Shown: positions 22,966 through 34,330 of the stretch, in pieces | How positions within the stretch are numbered: the stretch's first letter is position 1 | How the letters are laid out: each line of letters opens with the position of its first letter | Source: Cladocopium goreaui | Taxonomy: Eukaryota > Sar > Dinophyceae > Suessiales > Symbiodiniaceae | Length of the DNA stretch: 64,000 nucleotides | NCBI GenBank assembly: GCA_947184155.2 | Contig: CAMXCT020000891.1 | Location: forward strand, 162,501 to 226,500 | Direction: 5' to 3' | Program-made: the position numbers and the translations under genes | Notes under the pieces: generated by a model | The model's input: the letters and a program-made list of their open reading frames with translations, nothing else | The model's database searches: none | What the model was told of the DNA's origin: nothing

Positions 22966-25019
22966 AACTACATCTGTTGATGCCTCTTGGCTGTATACAA
23001 GTAGTTTCCATGGCCAAACGCAAGTCATCAATAGTCACCCAATGAATGCGGAGTTGCATCTAAGGGGAACATGAAATTTCAGAATAAGATTTATGAGTTG
23101 GAGCTTTGTGGTTGCATAAAAAGCTTTATCTCATTGGTCTCACAGGGGCTAACTATATATGATTAGGCACCCAACCTAAAATCCAATCTGATGAAACTCA
23201 AACATGGACCTAAGTCAACGGGGGTATGCAATCACGGGTCCAAATCAAATTCAACCTTATATTTGATACATAGTGATTGGACCATGCCCATTGGCCCTGT
23301 GAAACATTGGCCTTTTGTTGTCAGTGCATATATATATATGAACATAACCCAGAAAATTATCCCAGACCCACATCACATGGACACCTCACAGTTGAATCCC
23401 ATCGCTTCGACGAGGCTTCGGAGAATGGAATCCTGCATCGTTGCTGCAGCGAGAAGGACCACCCCGGAGCTAGCTGGGTGTGTTTGAGTAAATATATATG
23501 TATTATTATATACATACATGCATGCATACATACAGATATAGATATAGATATAGATATGATAGATTTTATAGTTATAGATATATGGATATGGATATACATA
23601 TATATATATATATATTACATCATTAAGTCCCCAGTATTTTTGCATGGAAGTTGAACTATATGGTCCTGAGGGGCAAAGCTTCTGTAGGTGAACTTTTTGG
23701 TCTTACCAATCAGCCTTCTGATTGCCCATGCTTCCTGGTAGACTTGGTCAGGGGACCTCACCACTTTCGACAACTGGTAAAAGGTCTCAATTCCGGCTAT
23801 GAGACCCTGAATTGGGGGTAGCTGAAGACCATTTTCTGACATCAATTGCAACACCGGTAGCAGGACTGCATCGTTGAGCCGGCAATTGTCAGTTGTTGCC
23901 TCCACATACCCCATTTCTTCTTCACCAGTTTCATGGTTACACCTCATCAAAAGGTTCTGGTTGCAACGGATTCGATCCCTGATCTTGATGGCATTGTCCC
24001 ATTGTTCAGGGGTTGATCCCATATCGAAGCTGCCCACCACATTTTTGGGTGATGACGAGGCAGGGGAGCTCCCCCGGTTTGAAGAGCTACCCCTTCTAGA
24101 TGTTTCTTCCCCCATCAAGTTTCCGCGTCGAAACACCAGAGCCCAAATGATCTGCGCAGGACGTGCAAACGAATGATGTGAGTTGGGCCATGTGAATGCA
24201 GCTTGATCATGCACTTGTCAGTGCTGGGTATGTTGACCCATGAGTCCGGCATGAAAACTGATATGATTTCATGACTAAAGTTTCATTTGTTCAATCACTG
24301 TTCAATCATTGTTTGCATGCATCCACTCACTCAACTGGATTGGGATCATATCTTAGATAATTTCCTGGGGTCACAGAAAATGATTAAGCTGCAAATGTCT
24401 ACGGAATCAATTTCATAGATGACAGCTGGTTTGCAGCTTGAAAGTGTTCCAAGATCCAAACCTGGGAGCTGCAAACAAGCCGGGATTGCTGCGGCATATC
24501 TCCGTGCATTTCCACTCACCATTGCACACAGCAAGGGACCCCAAGTGAATTTACAAAGGGGATGAAAGCCAACTGCGTGCATGTTGTTTTTGCTTTTTCT
24601 TTTGGGCACCGTTCCCATCAATGCCAAGTATATCCCATTAATCTCAATGTTGGCAGTTTGGTTTTGAGAACCTATATATAGATGTGTATATTTATATATA
24701 TTATATACCCCAAGAATTATATTTTTGAGCTACTATATTAAATACCATCATATATGCAAATAAATTTGGAGAAAATCCATCCAGCGACTATATCTCTTTT
24801 GGATCCTGGAAACGTTGCACCCCTTGATGGCTGAGCCATGCGTGCAAAACCACGGATGATTGGCCGCTGACCTGGTGGGATTTTTGTGGTGGGATTTTGA
24901 GTTTGGGTATTGGGTATATGAACCCCCTTTCGACCTGAATTATTTGGTGTATGAGCACAATTTATTGGGTTCAGGATAAGGTGTTCATGATTTGTGTATC
25001 TATTAGATGATGTTTTAAT

Positions 25020-25460
25020 GATATATATATATATACACTGAAGTTTTCATATAGTGAAGAATCCATGATTATAAGTGGTACAGTAGTGTGTATAATGGGT
25101 ATATGTATATTCCTTTCAGATATCATATGTTTATATGCCCATACAAACGTATATACATGTAATTATGCATATATGAATATAGATATAGAAAGATAGATAG
25201 AAAGAAGGAAACATATATATATATGTATATATATATATCCATGCACATATATCTACGTGTATATATACATTATATATATATATATTTATACATGTCTTTA
25301 TATATATATACACATATATATACATATATACATCTATACATATATGTATATATATATATGTATATATATATATACATACATATGTATATATATATAAATA
25401 TGTATGTATATATATATATGTATATATATGTATATATATATAAATATATATGTATATGAG
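25020..25460. repeat. (TA)n-rich microsatellite tract
   Basis: This is almost pure TA, TATG and ATAC repetition. It lies in an intron or intergenic part of locus A. The open frames across it (Tyr-Ile repeats on both strands) are artefacts of the repeat. Confidence 0.9.
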
Positions 25461-26006
25461 CTAATAATGCCAAATATTGGGTTTACGGGAAATCACGTCC
25501 CGGACAACAATTGCTGTACATCATGCTAAAAGATTACCATTAAGATCTTGGAAAGGAATTCCTCTCTATGAGGTGCAGCAGGTACCAAAAAAGATGATTT
25601 TTAACCAAGACTCCAATAAGACTGGTTGATTTACCGGAGAAATTCGTCCTGATGTCTTGCCGATGTCGAAGGGATAGGTCTAAATCACAGATCCACCAAC
25701 ATAACCAGTTCTGCTTTCGTCTCAAGGTCCAAATCATCACTGGCTGACCAGGAATGACCTTTTAAACCCTGTGCTTGACCCGACTTTTTCTGTTTGTTCC
25801 ATCTTCCATACGCTTTCACTGCATCCATGGCCCATGGCTGGGAAAATCTGGGGAAAATCTGAGAAGTCGACATGGGGAATACGGAATACTTCCGATTCAA
25901 ATCCGATCGCTTGGGTAGTTCACATGCAGGCAGAAACTCCATCGTTGTTGGGGTTTCTTAATAAATGGGAGATCCCCAAGTTACCATGGCTTAAGTTATA
26001 CCGTTA

Positions 26007-26121
26007 TACCCCATGACGGATCCTAACAGTGCTGCTATATATGGTGTGCCATGGATCCCATCAATATACCCCAGTCATGTTAGCATAGAAAAACCAGCAC
26101 CGTTAGGATCCGTCATGGGTA
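26007..26121. mobile_element. MITE family F inside locus A
   Basis: The left end TACCCCATGACGGATCCTAA and right end GTTAGGATCCGTCATGGGTA form near-perfect terminal inverted repeats of over 20 bp, each flanked by TA. The element sits directly against the KptA-like coding segment of locus A on the minus strand. There the sequence ...GTG|GTACCC would make a GT 5' splice site from the element's own end. Confidence 0.75.
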
Positions 26122-27436
26122 CCACTCCTGGCAGTGAACAGTGTTTTGTCTCTGCAATGTCTCAACACATTTGCGAACCTCTTGCTACATCCCATGTAGT
26201 AGCTGTTCCTTGATGAGCTAGTCAGATCCACGTTGAGCGCATTGCATCTGTTATCAAACCAGTTCTCTTCCTCTTGGGTTGTAAAACCACAGGTCCTGGT
26301 TGAAGTTGCTGTCGATCCCAGGCAGCTGTGACGGTTGGCCTGGCCGTGTATTGGGGCTTCGAAGGTAGCCAAGTGCTGCAGGGGGAACTCGGGGGAGGAA
26401 AGCGCGGTCTGGCGACGACATGTGATGCGACCGATGACTGTTACTGAAACCCATCAGTGTTGCTACACTCATGTTTTTTTTGTGCACTAACGGTAGTAAA
26501 ATATGTAAAATCATATATGTTGTTTGAAGTGTAAATAACTGTAATGACTGTAGTGCCATAGCAGTTCATGAAGACGTCTACAACTAGATTCTTGAGATTG
26601 CATACCATCAACATGGTTAGTATGTGGCGATGGTTTGGTATTTTAGATCCTGCCAGGTGGGTGAAATGTGCAGCAGAGTGGTTCTACAGCCGAAGAACGA
26701 ATTGATTTTAGGAGGAACTTGACAGGAAACTCATCATTTTTCATCCCCTAGGCAAACTGTCGCTTTACTGTGGCCTCAATTCCGAGTGAACGTTAGACCT
26801 CAAATGGGAAACACCCCTTTGAAGTCTCCCCGACTTTCGTCGCCAAGGGGCCATCATGAGGATTCTCAGATCTTCCAGATGTCCCAATGATGGCAGAACT
26901 TTTGAGGAACTTTGGAAGCTCAACGCCTCAACGAAGCATAAACTGATAGTATTGCCATGTATTGCCAGTTCTCCAAAGCAGAAACTTCTACTAAACCAGC
27001 TTTTAGATGCTTGGTAAGTCCACCATGGTCCATTGATATCTCGTTAAATTCTACTGTAAATTGCCATAAGAGCCACATTTTAGCGGCTACCCTTCAGGAA
27101 TTTCCCCTGGCAATGGAACATCACCCGTTTACAGAATTTCATAGGGGGGGTTCCTACAATGGGGGTACCCCTAAATCATCCATTTGAATAGGATTTTTGT
27201 TATAAACCATCCGTTGACCCCAATTTATGGACATATCCATATGTTCCATTCAACATCGAACTAGCTATCGCTTAAAACGGTGTTTTAATAAGCTACTGGT
27301 ATACATGGCTAGACTGGTTATCCCAAGAAATGTCCAGCCATGAAGAGAGCTACACCAAGGTTAGGAGCGTGTTGTGGATTTGCTGGTGCCTACGGCATGA
27401 GTGTGTCCTGGCGATCTATCATCATTTACCGTAAAT

Positions 27437-27543
27437 TACCCTTTGGTTATTTAACATAGCCATGGTATAGATGGCCCATTTACATATGGTTTACCTATGA
27501 AAAATGGTGATTTTCTATGGCTATGTTAAATAACCAGATGGTA
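27437..27543. mobile_element. MITE family A, copy 1
   Basis: The ends TACCCTTTGGTTATTTAACA and TGTTAAATAACCAGATGGTA are inverted repeats flanked by TA. The centre holds ATGGCCCATTT and AAAAATGGTGATTTTCTATG, shared with the other copies. Confidence 0.75.
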
Positions 27544-28152
27544 GCTGTGAGAAACCGGGGTTAGAACAAGGATACGTATGATTATAGATACCTATGGATG
27601 AAATTGAGAAGTGGGTCAACATCAAACACTCTGAGACTCTGAGATGCCAGTCAAGATCCCAATATTTCTTCAGTCTTTATAGATCTTTACCACATTTTGT
27701 TTTTGTGCGATGTTCAAACCATAGGAACCAGTTTCTTAGTTTCGTTTGAGCCCCCCAGGAAATCACTGATGTCGTGCTTCAGTTGTTTTAATTCGTTGAG
27801 TAGCAAAGGCTGGGGGTCTTATATATATATATATATCATATTATATCATTATATACCTATAATATACTTATATATATATATATATATGTCATTTTGGATG
27901 AGTTGGGGTACCTCCATGACTTAGGAACCTCCAGGAACTGTTGAACTTGACTTCCAAGTGCTTGGATGCCCATTCGACGAGTGGTTTATAATTTAAAACC
28001 CAGTTTGGCCGTCTTTAAGTCTAGGAATCCAGTGGTTTGTCATATTTATTTATCATCTGGTTACTGGTTGGTGGTTTGGAACATCTATGGGAAAACTATG
28101 GGAAAACCTATGGACATGTCTATTAAATATCTATGAAATACCATATTAAGTT

Positions 28153-28266
28153 CTGGTTGGTGGTTTGGAACATGAATTTTAGTTTCCCCTTATATCGTTG
28201 GGATGATGATCCAATCTGACGAACTCCATCATTTTTCAGGGGGGTAGGGCTCAACCACCAATTAGA
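28153..28266. mobile_element. MITE family B, copy 2
   Basis: CTGGTTGGTGGTTTGGAACA starts the copy and AACCACCAATTAG ends it, with the shared CTCCATCATTTTTCAG block. About 70 bp upstream (28083-28150) is also shared with the copy at 31124, so the repeated unit may be longer than the inverted-repeat part. Confidence 0.65.
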
Positions 28267-28483
28267 GGATGATCGATTTTTTAATTGTCAGCTGCTAGTT
28301 GGAATGGTGGAAATTGACAGCTGCTAGCCGACCAATGGTCAGATGAAAAGCAATAAATAAATATCATCCTGATAATTGATAAGTCAATAGGAATAAAATG
28401 GAATAGATAGCAGAAACAATGGCTTTATTTAATGATCGTTGCACTTGACATTTAAAGCCAGGAATGGTCAGCTGCTCCATCAG

Positions 28484-28570
28484 GGTGCCCCCTGACCAAA
28501 CCGCCCAGGGCTGGATCCGAATCATGGACGCCGTGACGCCGGGCGTGGCCATGCTCTGGTGGGACGCCGG
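28484..28570 (+). CDS. GC-rich exon-like island
   Basis: Within AT-rich DNA this island has strong third-position G/C and reads GWIRIMDAVTPGVAMLWWDA between a CATCAG acceptor and GCCGG|GTACTGG. It looks like a real exon of an unidentified plus-strand gene. No partner exons were assigned. Confidence 0.35.
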
Positions 28571-28619
28571 GTACTGGATGGGCTTGGATTCATGGCTTTG
28601 ACGGAACGGAGATTTCAAG

Positions 28620-30340
28620 AATTTTCTGGAATTTGGATGGGATTGATGAGTCTATATCATAGTAATAATTAACAATATATAACAATATACTAACACTATT
28701 GATAATGATATATATATATTATACATATGTAACCAACAATATTTCTTGATTTTTAATGATTTTTATGGAAACAACACATCAACTTTTGGGATTTCATGGC
28801 GATTTTTCATGGGATATTTCAACATTACTTGGTGGCTCACCCGCAGTTACTAAGTGGTTTATAGTCTCGGGTTGCACGTGGGGTATGTAGGATTAGCCCA
28901 GTTGCAACTGGGATTCCCCAAATAGGGCCCTCAATTCAAAAATAAGTACAACACTAAACCAAACTTTTGATTGGGCGATATTTCGTATCAATGGGATGAG
29001 ATTGAGATGAGTCGATTTGTGTATATTTGTGACATTATGTGACGTTTTTTTATGGATTTCGGGCGTTTTTCATTTTTCTTTCGGGTCGTTTGATTTAGCC
29101 AACATTAGCCAACCATTTCCTGATGATTTGCCAACATTTTCATGTTTTTTTCATGTTTTTTTCATGCTCAGGATGCCATGTCCGTTCCAAAACAGCCTCC
29201 CCAAGTCCAATGGCCAGGTACGTGGCTGGCGCTGTGTTTGGCGCCCCAAGATTCGCCAGTTGAGAATGCGCCAGAGATATGCTGAAGAGATTGGTTTTCG
29301 TATTGATTCATGATGCGCTTTTCCATAAAAAGACATCATCTTGCGCTAAAAATTGGCAGTTAGTTATTTTCCAATGTTATCTATCCAATTCATAGTAGTT
29401 GTATTCATCATATTCATCGCGCCATCGCTATCCATTCATCTTGCGCTTAAGCGATCCAGTGAATCCAGTGAATCCAGTGAATCGCCCGCAGGTTTGGCAT
29501 TCTCATTTTCACCACCTGGAGACGCTCTGTAGGGATGCCCGAAACTGGCGTAAGATTCATAAGATGGCCATAGATGGCCTAGAAAATTGGAACTGGAGGG
29601 AACTATGGAACTGGAAGCCACATGAAGATGATGAAAGGCACATGGACATGGCTTCAACTGGAGGAATGTGGTGATTTAGATATGGAACTTCATTGCATTT
29701 TGATGGGGAATCGAGTTGAATTATTTGTTGGATTTGCTCCGAGCAGCCAATCCAAGGGTTTTTCAGCACCCTTTAAAAGTGGGCTTTCAATGGATGAAAA
29801 TTGCGCGTGAAGGTGTGATTGATTGGATGGGTTGAGTAGTGAAAATGATCACATTTCTACTCCTTGGTGCACCGTTTCAGACTTGGTGGTGGTGTTTGCT
29901 GGGTGTTTTTTTCATATGCCTGTTGTGATTGGGTGTGAAAAACATGAGTTACATGAATTGTCTTGTTTCCTGCCGTGCCCAGAGAATAATCTCCGTACGG
30001 AAACGCCAAGAATCAGAGAATCGTTTCAAGGGAATATCCACAAGACAAGTTTATATCTGGGGGAAAAAACGATCACCATTTTTCCAGTAAAAAACATGGT
30101 TGGTGGTTTGGAACATTTTTTTTCTCCATATATTGGGAATGTCATCATCCCAACTGACTCCATCATTTTGCAGAGGGGTAGGCTCAACCAGCAACCAGAT
30201 TATTATTAACCATAATCAACCATATAATAACCATTAATATTAACCATTAATCCCCATTGATCACCATTTTTCCAGTAAAAAACTATTGGCTCAACCTCTT
30301 TCAACTGGTTGGAGTTTAGCAAAAATCCCCATTGATAGCA
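28620..30340. other. Interval with sparse coding signal
   Basis: A small exon-like piece at 29172-29217 (CTCAG|G ATGCCATG ... GGCCAG|GTACGTGG) is bounded by good splice signals and encodes MPCPFQNSLPKSNGQ. Nothing else convincing is seen besides a MITE at 30097. Confidence 0.3.
30097..30198. mobile_element. MITE family B, copy 3
   Basis: TGGTTGGTGGTTTGGAACAT starts it and GGCTCAACCAGCAACCAG ends it, with the internal TCATCATCCCAACTGACTCC and GCAGAGGGGTAG blocks. Confidence 0.65.
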
Positions 30341-30356
30341 ACGCAACGGCGCCGAG

Positions 30357-30407
30357 ATGTTGGCATGTTTGGCGCCTGTCTTGGGCAGCTTGCTGGTTGC
30401 GTCAAGT
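30357..30407 (+). CDS. Possible signal-peptide exon
   Basis: ATG opens a short hydrophobic frame, MLACLAPVLGSLLVASS, that meets a GTGTGTG donor. It is the type of N-terminal exon expected for a secreted protein. Its link to the GH7 gene far downstream is speculation. Confidence 0.2.
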
Positions 30408-31123
30408 GTGTGAAAGCTCAGACGTTGCTGGTTGTGGTGCGAAGATGGAGTGATTTTCTTTAGCAACTTAAAGATATCAATGGATATTTTTTGGGACCCT
30501 AAAATAGAGGTACTGTACTATAAAAACGGTACCAATGGCCATTGAGGATAGTTTTGGAAGTTGATGTTCTTCTTGCATTCGAGGCCATTTTGGGGCTTCA
30601 TGTTGAATGCTTCAGGGGTCTTCCACAACAAACTGCTCTCGAAATGAGGCAAAACTAAAAATCTGCTAGGCCGCTTTGAGTTTGGGTGGTGGAAGGGAAC
30701 CCATCAGCCATATCATGGGACATGTCGACCATTCTGGTCGTTGTTGTTTGGAACGTGAACTGCAGGCCAACAACTTTCATTGGGGATATCAACTCCTAGT
30801 GATGCGGCGAAGGTCTTTCTCAATTTGCGCGGTTCCAAGGATCAAAATCTACGAATGTCCCGATCAGCGGAAATATCGGCGCACACTATATACCTCAATT
30901 GGAAGATGATAAAAAGGGATTCTATTGATTCTATTGCCTAGCTACGGGGACTATGACCCATGATGGGAAAGCTGACCATAAAGTTTCTGCTGTTTGGATG
31001 TTTCAACCGACCTGGATCACCAAGTCGGGTTGGAGAATGTTGGAGATGATGTTGGATATTTTCCCATGATGGGAAAACCTATGGAAATGTCTATTAAATA
31101 TCCATGAAATACCATATTATTTT

Positions 31124-31246
31124 CTGGTTGGTGGTTTGGAACCATGGATTTTATGACTGTCCATTCAGTTGGGAATGGAATGTCATCATCCCAACTGACT
31201 TTCACTCCATCATTTTTCAGAGGGGTAGCGAAAAACCACCAACCAG
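31124..31246. mobile_element. MITE family B, copy 4
   Basis: This is the best-preserved copy. CTGGTTGGTGGTTT and AAACCACCAACCAG are perfect inverted ends, with an inner stem CAGTTGGGA / TCCCAACTG and the TTTTTCAGAGGGGTAG block. Confidence 0.75.
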
Positions 31247-32078
31247 TATTGGATAATGTGTCCACAATACTTGAGGATAGTCATAATAATTCCCCCTGTG
31301 GCCAGAAGATATGGAGACGTCTTTGATTTCCACGCCAGAGTAGACTACATAAATTTCTTCGCGGTGTTCGCTGCCAGGGAAAGTCATGTAGATGTGGAAA
31401 ACCCATGAAAAGTATTGGGTTAATCATGGTTACTGGGGTATTTAATGGTTAATGGGATATTTAATGATACAGTATAATCTCTGGTATTGACTTTTGTGGA
31501 TTGCCTTTACAGCTTGCAATTGCATAAAGTTTTAGCTTCATAAAATATCATAGTGTAAGACAAATGGACATGCTTCCCGGTGTTCATGAAATGATAAAGG
31601 CTCTTCCGATCCATTTTAAGTGATGAATGTCCATCTCCTAATATGACCTAGTAGAGGGTTCACGGTAAATGGATACGGATAAGATTGGAGGGCATGGATC
31701 ATTCAATACTATACCCAGTTATTCAAAACATTTTAAGACAATGTGACACACTAACATATTGATAATGAATATAAATAAATTATCTATTACCAGCTTAGAC
31801 TTTTCAAAAGATCAATGGATTGGTTTAAGGAATAAATTACTGGAAGCCGACATATTAGCTGGAAAAATATGCATGGCTGTAACATTTCCACTGTAAATCA
31901 ATCGATTCACATGCAGATTTTTGCCAGTTAAACCACCATTTTGTTGAATCCCAGTCTATATTGGTGAAGAAATCCCATGAAATCACCAAGAAACCCCATG
32001 AAATCACCACTACATCTCATCAGAAAAATCTCCCAAATCCTATAAAATCCTCATGCCCAACCCCAATTTCTTGTGGAC

Positions 32079-32168
32079 ATGGCGAGTGCCTGCTGTGTAA
32101 AGCAACGCTCCTCGCGTGAATGGTTTTTTTTGGCTCCAGCATTGGCTCGGCTACACCGCGTCGTTCAG
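32079..32168 (+). CDS. 30-codon exon-like frame
   Basis: ATG to CAG|GTGTCT is exactly 30 codons: MASACCVKQRSSREWFFLAP and a short Ala/Arg/Val-rich end. The clean start, phase-0 end and better codon composition than the flanks suggest a first exon. The gene is unidentified. Confidence 0.3.
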
Positions 32169-32203
32169 GTGTCTTGGATACGTTTTTTCCAATAGATAGC
32201 GTT

Positions 32204-32284
32204 CAGTTGGTGAATGTAACTCCAATAACTATAGTTTATGGTACTTATAACGAACTAGTTGCTGGGTTTTTTTCAACCAACTTA
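32204..32284. mobile_element. MITE family C, copy 2
   Basis: CAGTTGGTGAATGTAACTCC on the left and TTCAACCAACTTATAACT on the right repeat the layout of the copy at 5647, including the AACTCCAATAACTATAGTTT core. Confidence 0.5.
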
Positions 32285-32484
32285 TAACTGGGGGGGGCCA
32301 CATTGTATCAATATCATATCTATCAATATCCATTACTACTAACTGTTAACTATTTATCTTATCTATATTGCTATATTGATAGGATTGAGATGGATCAACT
32401 ATAGATATTGATTTAAACATATATTGATAATTTGGTTAGCAGTTTTTTTGTGAAATTGTTGCAAATGTGATTGGATCAAAACTA

Positions 32485-32560
32485 CGAACCTATCTATTTG
32501 TCTATCTGTCTATCTATCTGTCTATCTATCAGTCTATCTTTCTGCTTGTCTATCTATAGT
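32485..32560. repeat. (TCTA/TCTG)n microsatellite
   Basis: Tetranucleotide repeats of TCTA with TCTG variants. Confidence 0.85.
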
Positions 32561-33069
32561 CACTAATTTTGACCCACAATACAATTGTAGTTTTCTACTC
32601 TACAAGATGTAAGATTTTCATAGATATGGTATGGCATTAACCAATTTCATTTCAAAAACACATCGGCCTCACCAGGGCTGCTTTATATTTATATACTCCT
32701 CGTAAATTCATTGGTGAAGGGTGGACATGGTTCAATTTCTAGCCATGTTGATACACATATATTACCCACCTAAATATTAAGTATTTACATGGGGTAATAA
32801 GTAATTGATGGCTTAATATTAAGTATTTACATATATTTACCTTAGGGGTATCTAAGATTAGCCTTGATCATGGTTAATCGGATGTACGGATGGCTTCGAC
32901 TTTAGATACTTGAGCATTTCCCGGGGCCAATCCACTGATCTTTAGATACTTACTTAATATCGGATTATCGGGATGACCACGAAAGGATGGTTTTATAGCT
33001 ACCTCCTGAGTCTACTGAGACCTACAGTATATTCAACTGAGGATTTCCAGTATATGTGGAAGCAGTGTG

Positions 33070-33980
33070 AATATGTATATGATTTATACATCATATATAT
33101 ATATATACACCATATACATATATATTTCATATAATATATATATATATATATGTATCATATGTATTTATATAATTAATATATAATATGTATAATGTTTATA
33201 TAATTGATATATATAATATAATATATATTATAATATGAATATATAATATATTATATAATAGAATATAATATCATATAATATACTATATAATATAATATAT
33301 AATATAATATAATATAATATATAATATAATTTAATAGAATATAATATGATATAATATAATATAGTATATTATAATATAATATAATATATTATAATATAAT
33401 ATAATATATATGTAATATATATATATATATGTAATATATATGTAATATATATGTAATATATATACATATATATATATATGTGTGTAATATATAATATAAT
33501 ATAATATAATATAATATAATATAATATAATATAATATAATATAATATAATATATTATGATATAATATAATATAATATGATATAATATAATATATATATAT
33601 ATATAAATGTATTTAATATAATATAATAATAATATAATTTAATATAACATATATATAAAAATATTTAATATAATATAATAATATATATATACATATATTT
33701 AATATAATATATATATATATATATGTATAATATATCATTTAATGTAATATAATATCATATAATTAATATAACATATAATATAATATAATATAATATAATT
33801 TAATATAATATAATATAATATAATATAATAATATATATATATATATAATATAATATAACATTAATATAATATAATAAAATATTATATAATATAATCTATA
33901 TACATATTATTATATATATATATTATCATATATATATATATCATACATATGATATATATATATTATCTATCTACTACATT
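33070..33980. repeat. AATAT-type satellite, about 0.9 kb
   Basis: The stretch is almost only A and T, built from pentamers (AATAT/TATAA) mixed with TA dinucleotides, for example the regular run at 33490-33560. It has no coding capacity. Confidence 0.95.
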
Positions 33981-34179
33981 GATAAACCCCTGTAATGCAT
34001 ATAATATAAATCAGGATTCTGGGCCCTGGGTTTTAATTTTTTTAGGGTTTCTGGGTGTTAAATTTGGTTTTTGAATGGTGCAGGATACATATCAAAACGG
34101 TGTTGGCTCAGCACTATTCGTTAGTGGTGTTTTATCCAATTCTGCTCTGGTTTACATATGCGTGGTTTATTCAGGCTAA

Positions 34180-34330
34180 CCCCGTCCAGGTCGGCCCAGC
34201 TCCGCCTAAGTCTGCCCAGGTCAATCCCAGGTTCTCCCAGGTTCTCCCAGGAAATTAGTGATTTCCTGTGAGTTTGTGGGGTTTCCGGGATTTCCTGGGA
34301 GAACCTGGGTGCAAACAGTTGGGGTTGGGC
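34180..34330. repeat. Inverted repeat with CCCAGG motif
   Basis: TTCTCCCAGGTTCTCCCAGG and AAATTAGTGATTTCC are followed by the inverted GATTTCCTGGGAGAACCTGG, giving a stem-loop of about 110 bp. CCCAGG/TCCAGG-like hexamers also repeat just upstream. Confidence 0.55.

Larger units (their letters stand above)
19760..26480 (-). pseudogene. Locus A: Lys-rich multi-exon gene with an in-frame UGA and a frame slip
   Basis: Exon-like minus-strand segments run from about 26.48 kb to a TAG stop at 19760-19762. In order they are: 26480-26122 (two frames, with GCSKRFANVLRH); about 25900-25560 (AVKAYGRWNKQKKSG, then a frame slip near 25680, then GVLVKNHLFWYLLHLIE); about 24900-24780; 24627-24380; about 24150-23620 (MGSTPEQWDNAIKIRDRIRC, then YQLSKVVRSPDQVYQ); 23475-23388; 23065-22970 (HWVTIDDLRLAMETTC); 22795-22386; 22180-21980; about 21905-21795; about 21640-21430; 21273-20158 (Lys-rich); and 19894-19760 (MLRYTAILKMSHDAAVKGV). 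SKxxxxVLRH resembles the start of Tpt1/KptA RNA 2'-phosphotransferases, but the segment is too short to be sure. The UGA and the slip suggest decay. It may be two genes. Confidence 0.4.
26560..28470. other. Gene-free interval at a strand switch
   Basis: Coding signal is on the minus strand to the left and mostly on the plus strand to the right. Only a MITE (27437-27543), a (TA)n tract (27820-27890) and short diffuse repeats are seen. No RNA gene was recognised. Confidence 0.5.

Noticed and set aside
25131..25473. Tyr/Ile-rich ORFs on both strands
   Set aside because: Artefacts of (TA)n microsatellite sequence.
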